The notes under the pieces were generated by a model. It made no database searches and was not told the origin of the DNA. It worked only from the letters and a program-made list of their open reading frames with translations. 64,000 bases of DNA from Chrysomallon squamiferum (Eukaryota; Mollusca; Gastropoda; Neomphalida; Peltospiridae), in assembly GCA_012295275.1 (NCBI GenBank), contig CM022665.1:11350476-11414475 (forward strand). Direction: 5' to 3'. Each line of letters starts with the position of its first letter. The first letter of the stretch is position 1. The translations under genes were made by a program, and so were the position numbers. Positions 49,501 to 62,545 of the stretch are shown here, in pieces.

Positions 49501-52140
49501 AGTTAATCTGTAACATGAATTTGTATTTCAGGAATTTTGGACACTGTTATTGTTGATAAAGGTAGAAATATTATTTCATGTGGCATGGATGGAACAGCAA
49601 AACTGTGGGATGTGGGGCATCAGTCATGTCTGACAACTTTTAATGAGTGCAATGGCATTGTGAACGCTTGTTCTTTGCATACTACTGACAACTCAATAGA
49701 TCTTGGTACTTCAAATAGACCACCAAGTAAATATTGTAATCATAGTAAATTATTATTTAAGTTTTCATTTATTATTATTAATATTATTTTAATTAGTAAT
49801 ACTGAAGGAGCATTTTAATTAATGATTTTAAAGTGTCTAATTATTTTGGAAACAAATTTAATTGAATGAAATATTATTTCTTTTTAAATACTATTTTATC
49901 ATTATGTGTTTTTAACTTTTTTTTAAATTTAATTTTTTTCTTTTTTTTTTTTCTTCTTGGTAAATTATTTTTTTAAAAACACATAATCACCAAAAGAAAA
50001 TTTCTAAAATTTGTGTTGTAACTAGTTCTTAAGTTTCATAATAAACCAACCATAATTTATATCCATTTCAATTGCAGTCATTATTTTATTGACTTCAAGG
50101 ATAACCTGTAACTTATATTTGATTTAATTAAAGTCTCCAAAATTAAAAAAAAACAGTATGGTTTATGATTGTTCTGTCAAATGTTGTTTGTAGATGAAAG
50201 GGAAGTGGCAACAGAAGGTAAAATGTTATTGCTAGCTTGTGAAAATTCAACATTACAAGGATATGGTCTTTACTCTAGATCCAAGGTATAAAACAGAAAC
50301 ATACAGCTTTATTTTTTATTTTCACTAATATTGCCTTTTCACTGTAATAAATTTTATTGATTTTTTTTTAATTGGTAATGCTAATTTCTTATAAATATGT
50401 AAATTGTTTTTTAATCTGAAAACAAATATTTATATAAAACAAACAACTGTTACAGCATCAAAGATTTGATAAATGTTAATCAGAAGAATATATAATTTAA
50501 AATGTTTTCTGTCAAAAATCTTCAGTGAAAAACATTCATATAACAATATAGTGATGAACATGATGAGTTTAACATTATTCTTTATGTTGATATCTGTTTT
50601 TATTTTTATTTTTATGACAGATTTTTGAACTGGAGTGTCACAGTCCAGTAAACGCATGTGCTTTCATGTCAGACATGACTGCAGTTTGTGGCACACAGGA
50701 TGGGCACATAACTCTTGTAGATTTGAGGAATGTTAGGTATGGCCTATAATCTGTATTTGGTATTGTTTTAAATAATTTGTAAATGTTTTTCTTATAACAT
50801 AATTAAATGTACATTTAAAACATGTAATTAATATGGATACCTACTTAGATAATATATAACTGGCATTTTTGTTGTGTATGGTTTCACAGTTACAAAAAGA
50901 GACAGATATAAAATACAGAAATTAAATATATGATATTATTTCATTAATTTTGTAACATTTCTTGTTTGTTTTTCATTTTAAAATAAATTATAGTTTTAAC
51001 CATTTCCTTGCAATAAGCAGATATATCTCCATTCAAACTTTTAGTACCTTTAAAGTTTTACCCAAGGACTTGAAAAAAAAAGAAAAAAAATGTTTTGTTA
51101 CAAGTAGTGGACAACCCCAGCCCCACCCCAAGATTCAGTTCACAGAATACTGTATCAGCTCAGTATGTGTTGGCCATCTATGGGGCAGCAGTACAACTAT
51201 TAGAATTGATGGTTTTGTCGGAAATTTAAATATGCAGTGACAGGGTTAAAGTAAATAAAAGTATTTAATTCTGCCCATTGTTCATTACAGATTCGCACAT
51301 CATGTAAAATAATAAATTTACTTATTATTGCAGTGTTCCTATAAAAGAGTGGAAGGAATCAAGATCAGCAATCTTATCTCTTTTACCATACAAACAAGGT
51401 TTCTTTGTTTCTACAGGTAAAACTTCCATTACTTTTCTATATATATATATATTTTTTTTTTTCTTATTATTATTATGTCAGTATCTTGTTAACTTAAAAG
51501 AGTAGTTTTAGTGGTATAAAGAATGCACTTAAATACAGCTTTCATGGTACCAAATTTTCAGATGATATTTTTATTTATTCTGGCAATGAGTCGTATCTTC
51601 TTCTTACATAAAAATGTGAAATCAAGACATTGAAGAACAAACCAAATTATGAATTTGTATGTTTTATTTTTCTGTACTAAATAACATCAAATATTTGCAA
51701 CATGTAGCATATAAGAGATAACACAAATTAAACTGATAACCGAGTATTTAAAAAATAAATAACAATAACAACAACAACAACAACATAAAAACACAAGTTT
51801 TAATTAAATCATAACATCATAGGCAGAGAAAACAAACCTTTTTCTTATTATTGTTTTAAAATCTTGCTCAGAATCTTTTAAAAAAAAAATTTGGTTGTTT
51901 TTTTCTTTAGCTCTATTCTTCACCTTTTAAAGTTTTCTACTTTATTTGGATATTATTTTTAAAACTTCTGTTTTCAAAGGTGATGGTTCTGCTTTCTACG
52001 TGGATGAAAGACAAGAATGTATGACAGAACTATCTGGCTCAGACTGTGATCCACTGTATCGAATAGTGTGTGATGGAACACATGTGTATACTGGGTGCAG
52101 AGACAGTGCTATAAGAAAATATAATTTGGTAAATTTGTGA
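42880..52140 (+). CDS. PAAF1: Proteasomal ATPase-associated factor 1, complete, 11 coding exons
   Basis: Exons: 42880-42935, 43056-43096, 43568-43671, 44044-44139, 48115-48210, 48698-48848, 49532-49726, 50194-50285, 50621-50736, 51334-51416, 51980-52140. All are GT-AG with consistent phase; 1191 nt, 396 aa (human 392). The N-terminus MAAVMHRLILQSDW matches the family, followed by GIPYLLGSTGF, FSRIHQKSVSCLD and WD40 blades (LRVWQTSNG, FFPSGIVVLSGG, LKIWSAETG, GILDTVIVDKGRN, GTAKLWD, GTQDGHITLVDLR). It ends CDPLYRIV...YTGCRDSAIRKYNL. PAAF1 (yeast Rpn14-like) is a WD40 chaperone that binds the 19S ATPases and controls 26S assembly. Another in-frame ATG at 42892 could also start translation. Intron 4 (44140-48114) is unusually long and hosts a foreign decayed gene. 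Confidence 0.95.
43405..43500. repeat. (TATT)n(ATT)n microsatellite
   Basis: About 30 bp of tetranucleotide followed by about 65 bp of pure ATT, in PAAF1 intron 2, ending 67 bp before the exon 3 acceptor. Confidence 0.95.
46806..47406 (-). pseudogene. Decayed multicopy gene fragment, probably mobile-element derived
   Basis: Minus strand inside PAAF1 intron 4. The first segment (47406-46996) is open for 136 codons and includes SVSKTLLYLLSKLSPK and then HLQTDLGIVIHK. The similarity shifts frame to SYDEVLHYK (about 46985-46959) and shifts again to SSQNGKVFTHFLAVLF (about 46922-46875). From memory this order matches an uncharacterised family found in many copies in cnidarian, echinoderm and molluscan genomes (pattern: LLSLISP..., LLQVALGVLVRE, TYDEVLRFK, SSPNGKLSTHSLA). 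At least two frameshifts show it is dead. No terminal repeats were found and the boundaries are unknown. Family function is not established. Confidence 0.5.
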
Positions 52141-52262
52141 CCAAACAAATAATACAAGTTTGACGGAAGTATTTGTGCTATATGATATGGATGTGACCAT
52201 GAGAATTGTTGAAGATAAATTATATTCTTTTTAAAAGTTAATTTTTTTTTTTATTATTATTT

Positions 52263-52294
<32 letters not shown>

Positions 52295-52641
52295 TTTTTC
52301 TTCTATTGTTGCCATTGCTGCATCAGCACAGCTTTAAGCATTTTAAAAATGTTGGTTGTATTTTTGGTTTTGGTTTGTACTTGTGACAACAGATATTCAA
52401 AATCATCAATCTAATACCATTTGACAGTGAAATGTGAAATTCAGTGCATCGTCTTCTTACAATGGATACTCGGTAGAATTTCAGATGAAGATAAATTTTC
52501 CACAATGAACATTATTAGTAATGATCACTATAATGTTGTTATTTAAATGATTACTATTGATAACATCATTCAGTTTGTGAAATTGTTTAGTGTTTAGAAC
52601 AACAGATCTGATTAAATGAACAAAAGAATAATTATTGTTTT

Positions 52642-52647
52642 AATAAA
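52642..52647 (+). terminator. Candidate PAAF1 polyadenylation signal
   Basis: AATAAA about 500 bp after the stop codon; another hexamer (AAATAAAA context) lies near 52750. Confidence 0.3.
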
Positions 52648-55217
52648 AATATTATTTATTTATTTGTTTATTTTGTACAGACAAATTGAATAATTCTCTT
52701 GCTTTTATTTTTTGTTCTTTTGGTTTTACCAATTGGTCTCATAAGTAATGAAATAAAATTAAAATTTTGCTTATTTAATATAAAACAGTTTTTTAAATAT
52801 TATTGTTTTTTCTGTATACATTTAGATAATACATTTTAAAATAATTTTTTCAACATGACATTTCTTCAAGTTTAAATATTAAACTGTAAATACTGACTTT
52901 CTGAATTTTCAATTTTAAAATAAACACACTCACACACAGAAAAAAGATATATTTTTCCAGAATGTATCTGGATTATGTTTATATTAGTTAACATGTTAAC
53001 CTTTGATGCAGAGGTATTGATAAAAACCAAATATTTTGGCATATGTTATTTAGTATTTTAATAAAATAAAAAATGTGATTATGATATTGATTGAAACATA
53101 AAAATAAATTGTTATCATCATATCTACAAGTTCTGAATAAATTGTTTTTAAATTGTATTTACAGGTTTTGTTTTTGGTGGGTTTTCTTTTTTTGTTAGTT
53201 TGGTGGGGGGTCTTGCACATTTCCTATTATTATTCTTTTATTAGTTAATTAAATAAAACATTGAAGTGTCACCTAAAGCAAATAAAATTGTGTCATAATT
53301 CGAGAAAAATGTAACAAAACATTAACCTACTTGACATAAAATAACTATTAATATTAAAATGTGTTGCCATGTAATAAACTTACAGTATTTTTCATATGTG
53401 ACTGTAAATAAATGTGACAGTGCTTTTAAATTTTTATTCATTAAACTAGGTTTAATACATATATTTTTTGGTACAAATTTATATTATTTTGTTGTATTTT
53501 GGTCTTAGATTTTAAATGTTTTACCAAATTATTTGAAATTAGGGAATACTATACAAACTATGCCAGGTTTTAAATCACTAATCTAGACTTCACGCAATAT
53601 TTTGTTCTAGCAAAGCCTATAGAGCCACTGGAAAATTGCACGTAAGTGAGGTAAGATTAAGACAAAAAGTGTAAATGTTATAAACCTATAGTATTTAAAA
53701 TTTAGCTTTCTTTAGAAAAAAAAAGTTTATATTACTTATATTTTGAAATCGCCAAAGACTGGCAGAATCTAAAACATTACCAATGGATAAACAATATCTT
53801 TAGAGCCAAGAAATCTGAATTCTCATTCAAGATTTTTTTGTTAATTTATTTTTTTATTTTTTTTAAATAATAATAATAATAAATATTTAAATATATTTAT
53901 TTTATAAAATTGCCATAAATTTAATTATTTATATAGCTATATGCAGTCCTGAAAACAAATACGGACAAATGTGAAAAAGTAGCTATGAAAAAAAAAAAAG
54001 TTCAATAAAAAATGTTTTCACTGCGTTATTGCCAAGGTTTTCTGCTTTATCACAATGGATCTGGGTACACGGACATCGTCCAAAAAGTTATCATTACTCC
54101 AGTAATGTTATCGTTCCCGAGGATTAGCAAACATTCACAGTGAAAAGAAGTTTTTCAAGAGATTTACATGTTACAAAGACCAAGCTGTCAAAATGTAACA
54201 CCATGAAATTTATTTCCCTTTTGAGATAACATATCTAAAACATTTTATAATTTTATACCAGTATACAGTGTCTTTTTCTCTGCTACTTTAAACTCCTGAT
54301 ACAAATCCCACTGACATGTACACTGACTGATAACTTATGCAATGTCTTATATGTCAGTAATATGATATTAACTAATTGTTGGCTATTTTTTTTTTTTTTT
54401 TTTAGAAATGTTTAAATTTTTAATGATAAAGAGTATCTGCCTTTAATATTGTTACATAAATATTTTTCAGAAAAATTCTCTGATCATTTTACGTAAAACA
54501 GATTAAAAAAATAACAAAAATGTATTCTTTAATCAAATTTAAATCATGCTCAAAATCTTCCTTATAAAGTGGAAATTTAATCTTTGTAGCCACCACTGTT
54601 ATTTATTATTATTAATTAACTTCGTAAATAATTAATTGCTTTTTGTTGGTTTATATTTTGTACACATACACACACATAACAAAATATAATTAATTCTATA
54701 TGTTTATTTTACCCTGAATATACAACAACTAAACAAAAATTTTGACTCGTCCTATGACTCCTTACTTCATTACGGAATTCCTATTACATTGGTCACATCA
54801 TTATAAAGATCATTCGTTTTGGAATGCCTTGATGAATACGTACAAAGGAAAGCTACTGCTGACCAGTGTATAGTGTACTTACTGCCCATCTGCCCTGTTG
54901 ATACGACAGGGCTGTGTTTTGTTTGTGAAACGTGACTGAAATGTTCTCGCCTGCAAAGCAATAATTATACGTGTTAGGTGTTTTATAAATATTCATCTTA
55001 CGGAGCAGCTGTATTATTTGGTAAAGGCAGAGAAGCTGCAAGGCGTATGATAAATGATCATTTACATGATAATTATTTCAAATTATATTCAGCTAGAGTT
55101 GAAGATGAACGAATTATGCTGATATAATATTGTCAGCTTCTTTTGTTACTATTAGAGCTGCTATATTATTTCTGAAACTTAAGCGAAGTCCATTTTTAGA
55201 TATAATAATAGTCATAG

Positions 55218-55274
<57 letters not shown>
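55218..55274. repeat. (AAT)n microsatellite
   Basis: About 18 uninterrupted AAT units. Confidence 0.95.
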
Positions 55275-55276
<2 letters not shown>

Positions 55277-55569
55277 CACTGGTCACTGTACGACATCGAC
55301 TGACCCCCACCAACAATGTAATATTGTATTTGTATTATATGATTGGCATCAGTGCATATACCTCACAATATCAGTAAAAACATATTAAAAACAAACACTC
55401 ATGTATCCTACAGCTAGGTGAACTTTGGCTGAAACAAGAATGAAAGATTCTTTGATGATAATTTGGTCAGAGTTCTTGCAGTATCTGCAGGCGCATCGAT
55501 AATCAGAGTTTTTTCACCTTTTATTTTTCTTTCTTCTTTTATTTATTTATTTATAGTCTAATTATATAC

Positions 55570-55860
55570 ACAGACATTATTATTGTTATTATTATTATTA
55601 TTATTACTACTACTACTGCAATAACAGCAGCAGTGAAACCGATTTATAATCATTATTGTTATTATCACGATCATCATTAATTTTAATAATAACAACAACA
55701 GAAACTACTTCTACTGCTGCTGTTACTGTTACAACTACTAAGATTACCATTACTACAGCTACTACTAATACAACTAATTCTAGTACAGTAGCACAAATAA
55801 CAACAACAGCAAAACCGGTAATAATTATCATCTTCATTATCACCATCAACATTAGTTTTA
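55570..55860. repeat. Cryptic trinucleotide-repeat region
   Basis: ATT, ACT, CAG, AAC and ATC triplets alternate over almost 300 bp. This produces long low-complexity open frames on both strands that should not be taken as genes. Confidence 0.75.
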
Positions 55861-56090
55861 ATAACAAAACATATTCACACATGCGCGCAAACACAAAGAA
55901 ATAGAAAGAAGAAGAAATCCACCAATGATCTGAACTCTTTAAGCAGCTGTTGAGATAAACTGAAAACATTTGGGTTTATTATACCTCGATGATGAAATAC
56001 CAGTGACCCCATTTCATTTCATTAATTTTTTTTTTTTTTTTTTTATATTATTTACGTAGATCGGTCATAACGCCGTGGTTCGCTATCCGC

Positions 56091-56117
56091 AACAACGTCG
56101 TTGTTAGGGTATAAAAT
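56091..56117 (+). promoter_or_regulatory. Promoter-like island: CpG palindrome and TATA box
   Basis: AACAACGTCGTTGTT (56091-56105) is a 15-bp palindrome, followed by TATAAAAT (56110-56117). The surrounding 56050-56340 has more CpG than its neighbours. No exon was recognised on either side. Confidence 0.25.
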
Positions 56118-57557
56118 TCAAGGCATCCTGTTTTTGTGTCTTTGAACTTGCCTGGTGTTCATAATCCAGTTTCAGTACAGACCGAGATATTTGTATAGAG
56201 AACGTACATAGCAATTTAAAATTTAAATTTGCATCCCTTTTAGCAGACTTTCACCAATTATGGCTTTGTGCTTTGTAGGGTGTCGTTGAACAATTTTTAT
56301 AAACATGTTTCGCTCGAGTGGGTCGAGGATAATTTTTTTGTAAAGGGATTGTGCTGATATTTTCCATTGCATTCTCTGATATCACGGGTTTATCAAACTG
56401 CAGATACTGCTGTGGACTTTTTATTTTTATTATTATTATTTTTTTAACATGAAAGCATGCTCTGGACCATTTGGCCGCACCACCTAATGATCCGTAACAA
56501 AGCTGAACTCATTCATTTATAAAACATCATTACCCAGAACATACTTAATTTAGCTAATAACTGATTATATACTCTTTTTTCGTTTTGTTTTGTTTTATTT
56601 TGTTTTGTTTTGTTATTATTCTGCTTAAATTGTTCAAACAATATATCAACAAGACACGCGACTTTTTCAAAACGTTTTGTTTAACATAGGTCGCGTGTAC
56701 GCTCATCGAAAGAAAACAAAAAACAACTTTGTCAAGGTGATCTAAGGTCATAGTGATCTGGCTTTTGGGACGTACAATAATAATAATGCCAACGAAGCAT
56801 AATTCTGAATAGATGTTCTCGAGTTACACACACTCCATTCACAATTGCAAACATATCAAGAGGACACCGTCAATGGAACCGGCAGCACGTCACTAAACCC
56901 ACAATAGTACATAATAATTCCGTGTCACTGGAAACGCACACTGACATTTTGGTACTTGCCACCATCATCTCGTATAACAGATTTCAGTTTCCAAAAATTA
57001 GATCACCCACATACAGCACAGAAAAACAAATTATCATAATAAAAAAAAAATTAAAAAAAAAAGGTTTCCGCTTCGTTTTGGAACATCAAAAAGTGACACT
57101 TCAAAAGAAACAACATCATGATAGTGTTATTGCGGTTATCATTCAGGTGGATTTTAACATTTTGAGAACTTGACTTTCCATATAATAAAACTTGTATGAA
57201 TGACAAAGAGACAGACTGAGAGGCAGAGGAAGAGGGAGAGGGAAAGAGACGGAGAGACAGAGAGAATCATGCGCTTTTATGAAATGTGTTCATAAGGATG
57301 CATACAATATTTTTCATTCGGGTAACACGAAGGTGTAGTCATTTACTATTTCACACCATACAGCATAACATACCACACTCACATACACCAAACTTCACAT
57401 CTTACATACGACACATAAACTACACTGTAAACCAATCACACCGCATACGTACGACGCATACCTACACCACACACCACACTTCAAACACACACTCCATACA
57501 ACACAGTTATACACTGTATATAAACACCATGTCATATACAGATTATACCACACTACT

Positions 57558-57598
<41 letters not shown>
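57558..57598. repeat. (CA)n microsatellite
   Basis: About 20 CA units at the end of a CA/CACAT-rich stretch that begins near 57360. Confidence 0.95.
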
Positions 57599-57600
<2 letters not shown>

Positions 57601-58954
57601 AATTTAAAAATGTACAGTTATTTGTTCTTTACTTTTTTATCACCAGCTTTGTTTGTTTTTGTTTTAAAAAGAAAACCCCAAAACGAAACTGCTTCTAGTA
57701 CATAGAACAGCTGACCCCTTAGGCTGTGTTGTAACATCAAGTTCATGGGAATGTAAATAAAATATTCAACCGCCTACGACGGCTAACTATCGGCACTTAT
57801 TCTGGTTATGACAGTCTTTGCACTTCACACGCTTAGTATTAAGTTTTAAACGACCGATAATTTATTTTCTTTTTCTTTTATGTATACTTTTTTTCTTTAG
57901 TTTTGTTGTCGCTTGTTTGTTTGTTGCTGGGTTTTTTAAATTCTTTTTATAGTTTTTATTATTATTATTGTTTTTTTTATGTGAATGTATTTGTTATTTA
58001 TTTACTTATTTTTTATTTTAAAATAATTTATTTTGCTTTGTTTTATTTTATTTTATTTTTTTTTTTTTTTTTTTTTTATTATTATTTATTTTTTTATTTT
58101 CCTTTTTATGATGATATCAATTTAGAAAATTCTGTTTTTGCAAGTCTTGCTCTCTCTACATATTTTTTCTATCATTATATTTTTTTCTTTCTTTCAAAAC
58201 ATTTTCAAACTCTTTGAAAATTAACCAAGATACAGTTTGCATATAAGTATCGAATGAAAAATAACAGAACAAATTTGCCATTGTAAATATACTTGCATAT
58301 TTATGAACAGGCTAAATGACACCTTTCCAATATGAAAAGGTTATTTTAGTGTCAAAACATGGAAACATGTATTTACATAATTACATGTTATAAAAGAAGG
58401 TGTCATACGTGAATATTTGTTTATTTCTTTTCTATTTTTTCTTCCTTTCTTTCTTTATTTATCATCATCATCATCATCATCATTATTTATTTATTTAATT
58501 TTATTATTATATTATTTTATCATAATTTTTTTTTAAAGTAATATTCTAATACTGCCAAACGCATACTTAAATAAAGTTGTGGTGAAACAATGTTTAAAGG
58601 GGACTGCTCTATCAGATAGTGCACCCCATTTTAACCTTTATTTTAATTTTTAATTTTTTTTTTTTTTTTTCCATTCTCATAAAGTAAAAATATCGTATTT
58701 TCCCTTTTGTTTTCATTTAAAACATTTCTGTAAACATTTTCTTTTCTTTAATTTTATTTTCATTTTTATTTAGTTATTTTATTATATTATATATTTTAGT
58801 ATTTTCTTTACTTTATTTTCTTTTATTTATTTTGTATTGCCATCTGAAAAATAATTGTTTTATTATTTCATTCTTTTGTTTTCATTAACACAGTAAAATA
58901 AAGTATTTAAAACTATTCACAGTCCTGGGGGTTTTTTTTGTTGTTTTTTTATAT

Positions 58955-58982
58955 TATTTATTTATTTATTTATTTATTTATT
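58955..58982. repeat. (TTTA)n microsatellite
   Basis: Seven TTTA units, followed by (GCT/GTT)n triplets near 59000-59040. Confidence 0.9.
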
Positions 58983-59521
58983 AATATTATTCATGTATTT
59001 GCTGTTGCTGCTGCTTCTGTTGTTGTTGCTGCTGTTGTTATTATTATTATTATAATTTTACTTTGTTGAAAAAACAGCTCAAATGCATAAATTTAGCCAG
59101 CTGACACTGAATCCACCCACACCTACGCACACTAGCATAAGCAAACGTGCACTGATCGTGTGAATTATGTACTGTCACTTGATAAATATGCAGTTTTTAC
59201 TAAATAACCACAATGATGAAAAAAAAAAAAAAAAAAAAAAATGTTGTTCAGACCACTTCTTTCATAAAGAAGTTTAAAAATATATATATATATAAGGCCG
59301 TCTCAATAACAAACAAAAAAAATTATAATAATAAAAAAAAAAATATCAGCTGACTTTTGTGTATTCACAGTGTTTTTTCTTCTTCTTTCTGTATAATGAA
59401 AAACCCTGCAGAACTGGTTTACCGCTGAACTTATTACGACTGCCGTATGACTTATCTTTCACTGTAGACTTCTATCTGCTTGGCTACCTATAATAACAAC
59501 AGTACGTCCTATATATTGGAT

Positions 59522-59649
59522 CACGTGGGATCAGACGTTCTGTTTCAACGAAGCGGATCGACCAGGTCGGCGACGTCAATTTGCTTGGCTTGTTTTGTCT
59601 GAATCCACGTAGATTTCATAGTGACAGTCACCAAGAACTGCTCCATAAG
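59522..59649 (+). other. Possible untranslated first exon with promoter
   Basis: A local rise in CpG (TCGGCGACGTC and others) starts with an E-box CACGTG at 59522-59527, after TATATATTGG. The strip ends in a consensus donor, ATAAG then GTAAGAAG, at 59649/59650. There is no ATG within it. It could be the 5' UTR exon of a gene whose coding exons lie right of the window. This is inference from composition and one splice site. Confidence 0.3.
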
Positions 59650-59703
59650 GTAAGAAGATTACTTTTCATTTAATGTCAGATTTGTCTCTCTTTTTTGTAG
59701 ATC

Positions 59704-59868
59704 ATGCGCAGTAATGCGTTAAGTGTCTGTCGAAACGTGTTGATGTCCCAATGTCGGCAGACGATACATACAGAAATCTATTTAATTATTAAGGCTACCG
59801 GCTTAATACAGAAGTGTGCAGCAGTATTAGCGGTATTTCGCCACTTTCAGTTAGATTTAATCATGTAA
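59704..59868 (+). other. Small open frame after a possible acceptor, 54 codons
   Basis: A T-rich tract ending TTTTGTAG (59700) is followed by ATC and an ATG (59704). The frame stays open for 54 codons to TAA (59866-59868) and starts MRSNALSVCRNVLMSQC. It follows the putative donor at 59649 by only 51 bp, which is short for this genome. No family is recognised. It may be chance in a slightly GC-richer patch. Confidence 0.15.
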
Positions 59869-62179
59869 AATGATATCTCTGAAATTTGTTGTATTTAAAA
59901 TAAAAATGTATGGATATTTGCGTTCCGTTTTGCCCGTCATGTCTGTATCGATCGTGTTAATCAAAAATCAGACGGTAAATGTTTTACGACAATGGAATGT
60001 TTATACTGATATCGTTATTGTAGTACTATAAGGAAAAACAAAACGAACATGAAATTTTGACACTTTTTATAGTATATATCAATCTTTATAGTCCGCATAA
60101 GTCTTATGACCCTAAACCAAGTTCACGAGTGTTTACTTTTCTGACAGGCCAGTCCGGATTATGGTATATGTTTTAACGTCAGTAATGACCCATCAACATA
60201 CAATGCAGTTGATCCTGATTATAGCTTTATTTCCCAACGAAATGTTTAAGCCAATTGAGGTCTTTGTGGTATTATTTTATTACATGAAATAGGAAAACAT
60301 AACGGCCTTCGGGCTAGGTGGCCGATTTTGTTTTAGCTGTTTACCAAATATTATTCTCGGTTATTCAGACCATCGATTTTCCTTGTTAATCAAATGTGAT
60401 TAGTCGAGAAAATAAGCACCGAAGCGAAGCTATAATTTGTAATCGGGCAGAGGGTGTGTACGTTCATAGTCAAATGGTTTAAAGGGTTAAACACTTTAAG
60501 ATACTTACCCACTTTTATGGGGATCTTCACGTAATTCATTCAAATTTATTACGTAACTTTTCAATCGAATGAATAATGTCATGATACTCTTTCATGAGGA
60601 TTTTTATTTTGAGCTTGTGAGTGTCAGTTTAATTTTCTCACTCTGTTGCTTATTGTACAAACAGTCTTAACAGTAGTTATTTCAGGATAATTCTACAGAT
60701 AAAATTGTATGCACTTCACTAACTAAATGTTCTACAGATAAACGTTTTTTTTGTTTTCCCAGTCAATTATTCTCTTTTAGTAACGTTCATTATCTCTTTA
60801 TTATTGACAATTATTCAAATACTCGTGGAAACAAAGAAGGACAAGGTTATAGATTAATGTCACTGATAATTTCCAGTTCCAGATCCATTGGATTTAGAAG
60901 TCTCTAGACCCTCTCAGGATAGGCAAGATTAAACATTTATGAAAAAGTGCAAAAAATACAATAGTTTATTAATTTGTACACGTAAGATAAAATTATAAAT
61001 AATACGTACATGCATAGTTGACTATATCTATAATAAATAATTAATATATGAATAAATAACTATTACTTAGTCCAGTAATTTAAAAATACTTTTATTAACA
61101 ACACAGTCCTAGACATTATAATTGGTTGCTTTCGTTTGCTGTTTTCATATGCTCAAGGCTAAGTGTTATACATGTAGGCCTAACATATAATTATTAGATA
61201 ATGCAGCATCCCGTATAACGTCAGTGACATTCAGATAATAAATTAATTTTTCAGAAAGAGAACGAAATAATAAAACATTAATGTTTCTTCTCTGGAAATC
61301 TACCAATATGCCATTGATTTTTTTATTCTCACTGCTTGGGGAAGAGGGGTGTATTTTCAAGATTATACTTAATGGATGAATGTAGTGCAAAAGGCTTTCA
61401 AACTGAGAACCCTGAAGGTTCATTATCATCTTCGTCATTCATTACCATAAAAACATGCTGTGTTTCAGTGCGATTACAAAACCAGTTTGATTTTATAATC
61501 CACCACTACATTTCAGGCCGAACCGCCACAAAACGCGATGGTGCGGAAAGAGATCTGTAGATGTTAATTTTAGTTCAGCCATTTCAACCTGCTGCTTTAT
61601 CAGTCATATAATGAAATACGACGCTAGGAAATAAAGCTAAAATGTTAAGAGATACCAGGCAGGGAATTGTGTGTTTTACAAAGATATATTATTTATATTA
61701 CGTATGTCAGCTAAAACTAAATATGTAAGTCAAGGCTTAAACAAATGTGTGATCTGCCAAGACTGTGAACCATGCACAGTACTCTTGATAATTTTTTTTC
61801 ACTTAGCAACTATCTGAGGTCTAATACTGTAGAACCGACTTTGTTTCATACTGTAGAATATGTAATTGCTTTATATATTTAACAGGTATGACCATTTCTC
61901 TATCTCTCCCCCCTCTTTCTTTACCCCCTCTCTCTTCTTTTCTCTATCTATTTCTCTTTATCTCTGTCTCTTTCTAATCAGTTCAGTCCACTACTTAGGG
62001 TTAGATTTATCGATGAGATAATATTTGTGATGACGCTCGTGGTCATTCTATTTTCGACCAGTACTTTCATGTCGTTCAAATCAAATCTGTAAAGTGAATC
62101 GATAACATTTATTTGGGTCAAGTATTTTCCACGCTAAGGACGTCTTCTTGCGAAGATTTGGACAAATTAATTAGTTGTT

Positions 62180-62392
62180 TCACACACACACACACACACA
62201 CACACATACAAACATACAAACATACATATGTACATACATACACACACATGCACACACGCACGCGTATATAGATACATATATACATACACATACAAACACA
62301 CGCACAAACATACATAGCTTATATACATACGTATATACATACAAATATACATACGTACGTACGTACGTACATACATACATACATACATTACA
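62180..62392. repeat. (CA)n/(ACAT)n/(ACGT)n compound microsatellite
   Basis: Starts with about 13 CA, passes into ACAT/ACAA tetranucleotides, includes a self-complementary ACGT run at about 62351-62370, and ends in ACAT. Confidence 0.9.
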
Positions 62393-62467
62393 TAAACGTC
62401 CCTTATAGAGCAATGCTATGGGATCGAGAAAAATATGTTTGAATTGTATATTGGTGAAGGTCTTAGT

Positions 62468-62545
62468 ATACATATACATATACATATACATCTACATACA
62501 TAATATCTACATGCATACATACATATATATACACATATGTATACA
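62468..62545. repeat. (ATACAT)n low-complexity tract
   Basis: Hexa- and tetranucleotide ATACAT/ACAT units, related in sequence to the array at 62180-62392. Confidence 0.75.

Larger units (their letters stand above)
52141..59400. other. Long gene-poor spacer downstream of PAAF1
   Basis: It starts with the PAAF1 3' UTR. The rest is AT-rich with homopolymers and many microsatellites. Open frames at 54770-55041, 55613-55969, 56922-57173 and 57286-57705 are short, low-complexity or CA-rich and lack splice-consistent partners. A promoter-like island is listed separately at 56091-56117. Confidence 0.55.

Noticed and set aside
50962-51240. Open frame in PAAF1 intron 9 containing a C-rich run
   Set aside because: No acceptor/donor pair that keeps PAAF1 in frame, and no counterpart in known PAAF1; the C-rich run gives only three G-tracts on the other strand.
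54014-54147. Short inverted repeat TTTTCACTG / CAGTGAAAA, 130 bp apart, with an inner CATTAC/GTAATG hairpin
   Set aside because: Arms of 9-11 bp are too short to claim an element without further copies.
55613-55969. Val/Ile-rich and Thr-rich open frames on both strands
   Set aside because: Both are translations of a trinucleotide-repeat region.
57286-57705. His/Thr-rich plus-strand frame of 139 codons
   Set aside because: Mostly a CA/CATAC repeat translation; no family signal.
61166-61560. Overlapping frames of 90 (-) and 74 (+) codons
   Set aside because: Mutually overlapping on opposite strands, no motif, no splice support.
62118-62491. Cys/Val/Tyr-rich and Thr/His-rich frames resembling cysteine-rich peptides
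   Set aside because: They are translations of (CA)/(ACAT) microsatellites.
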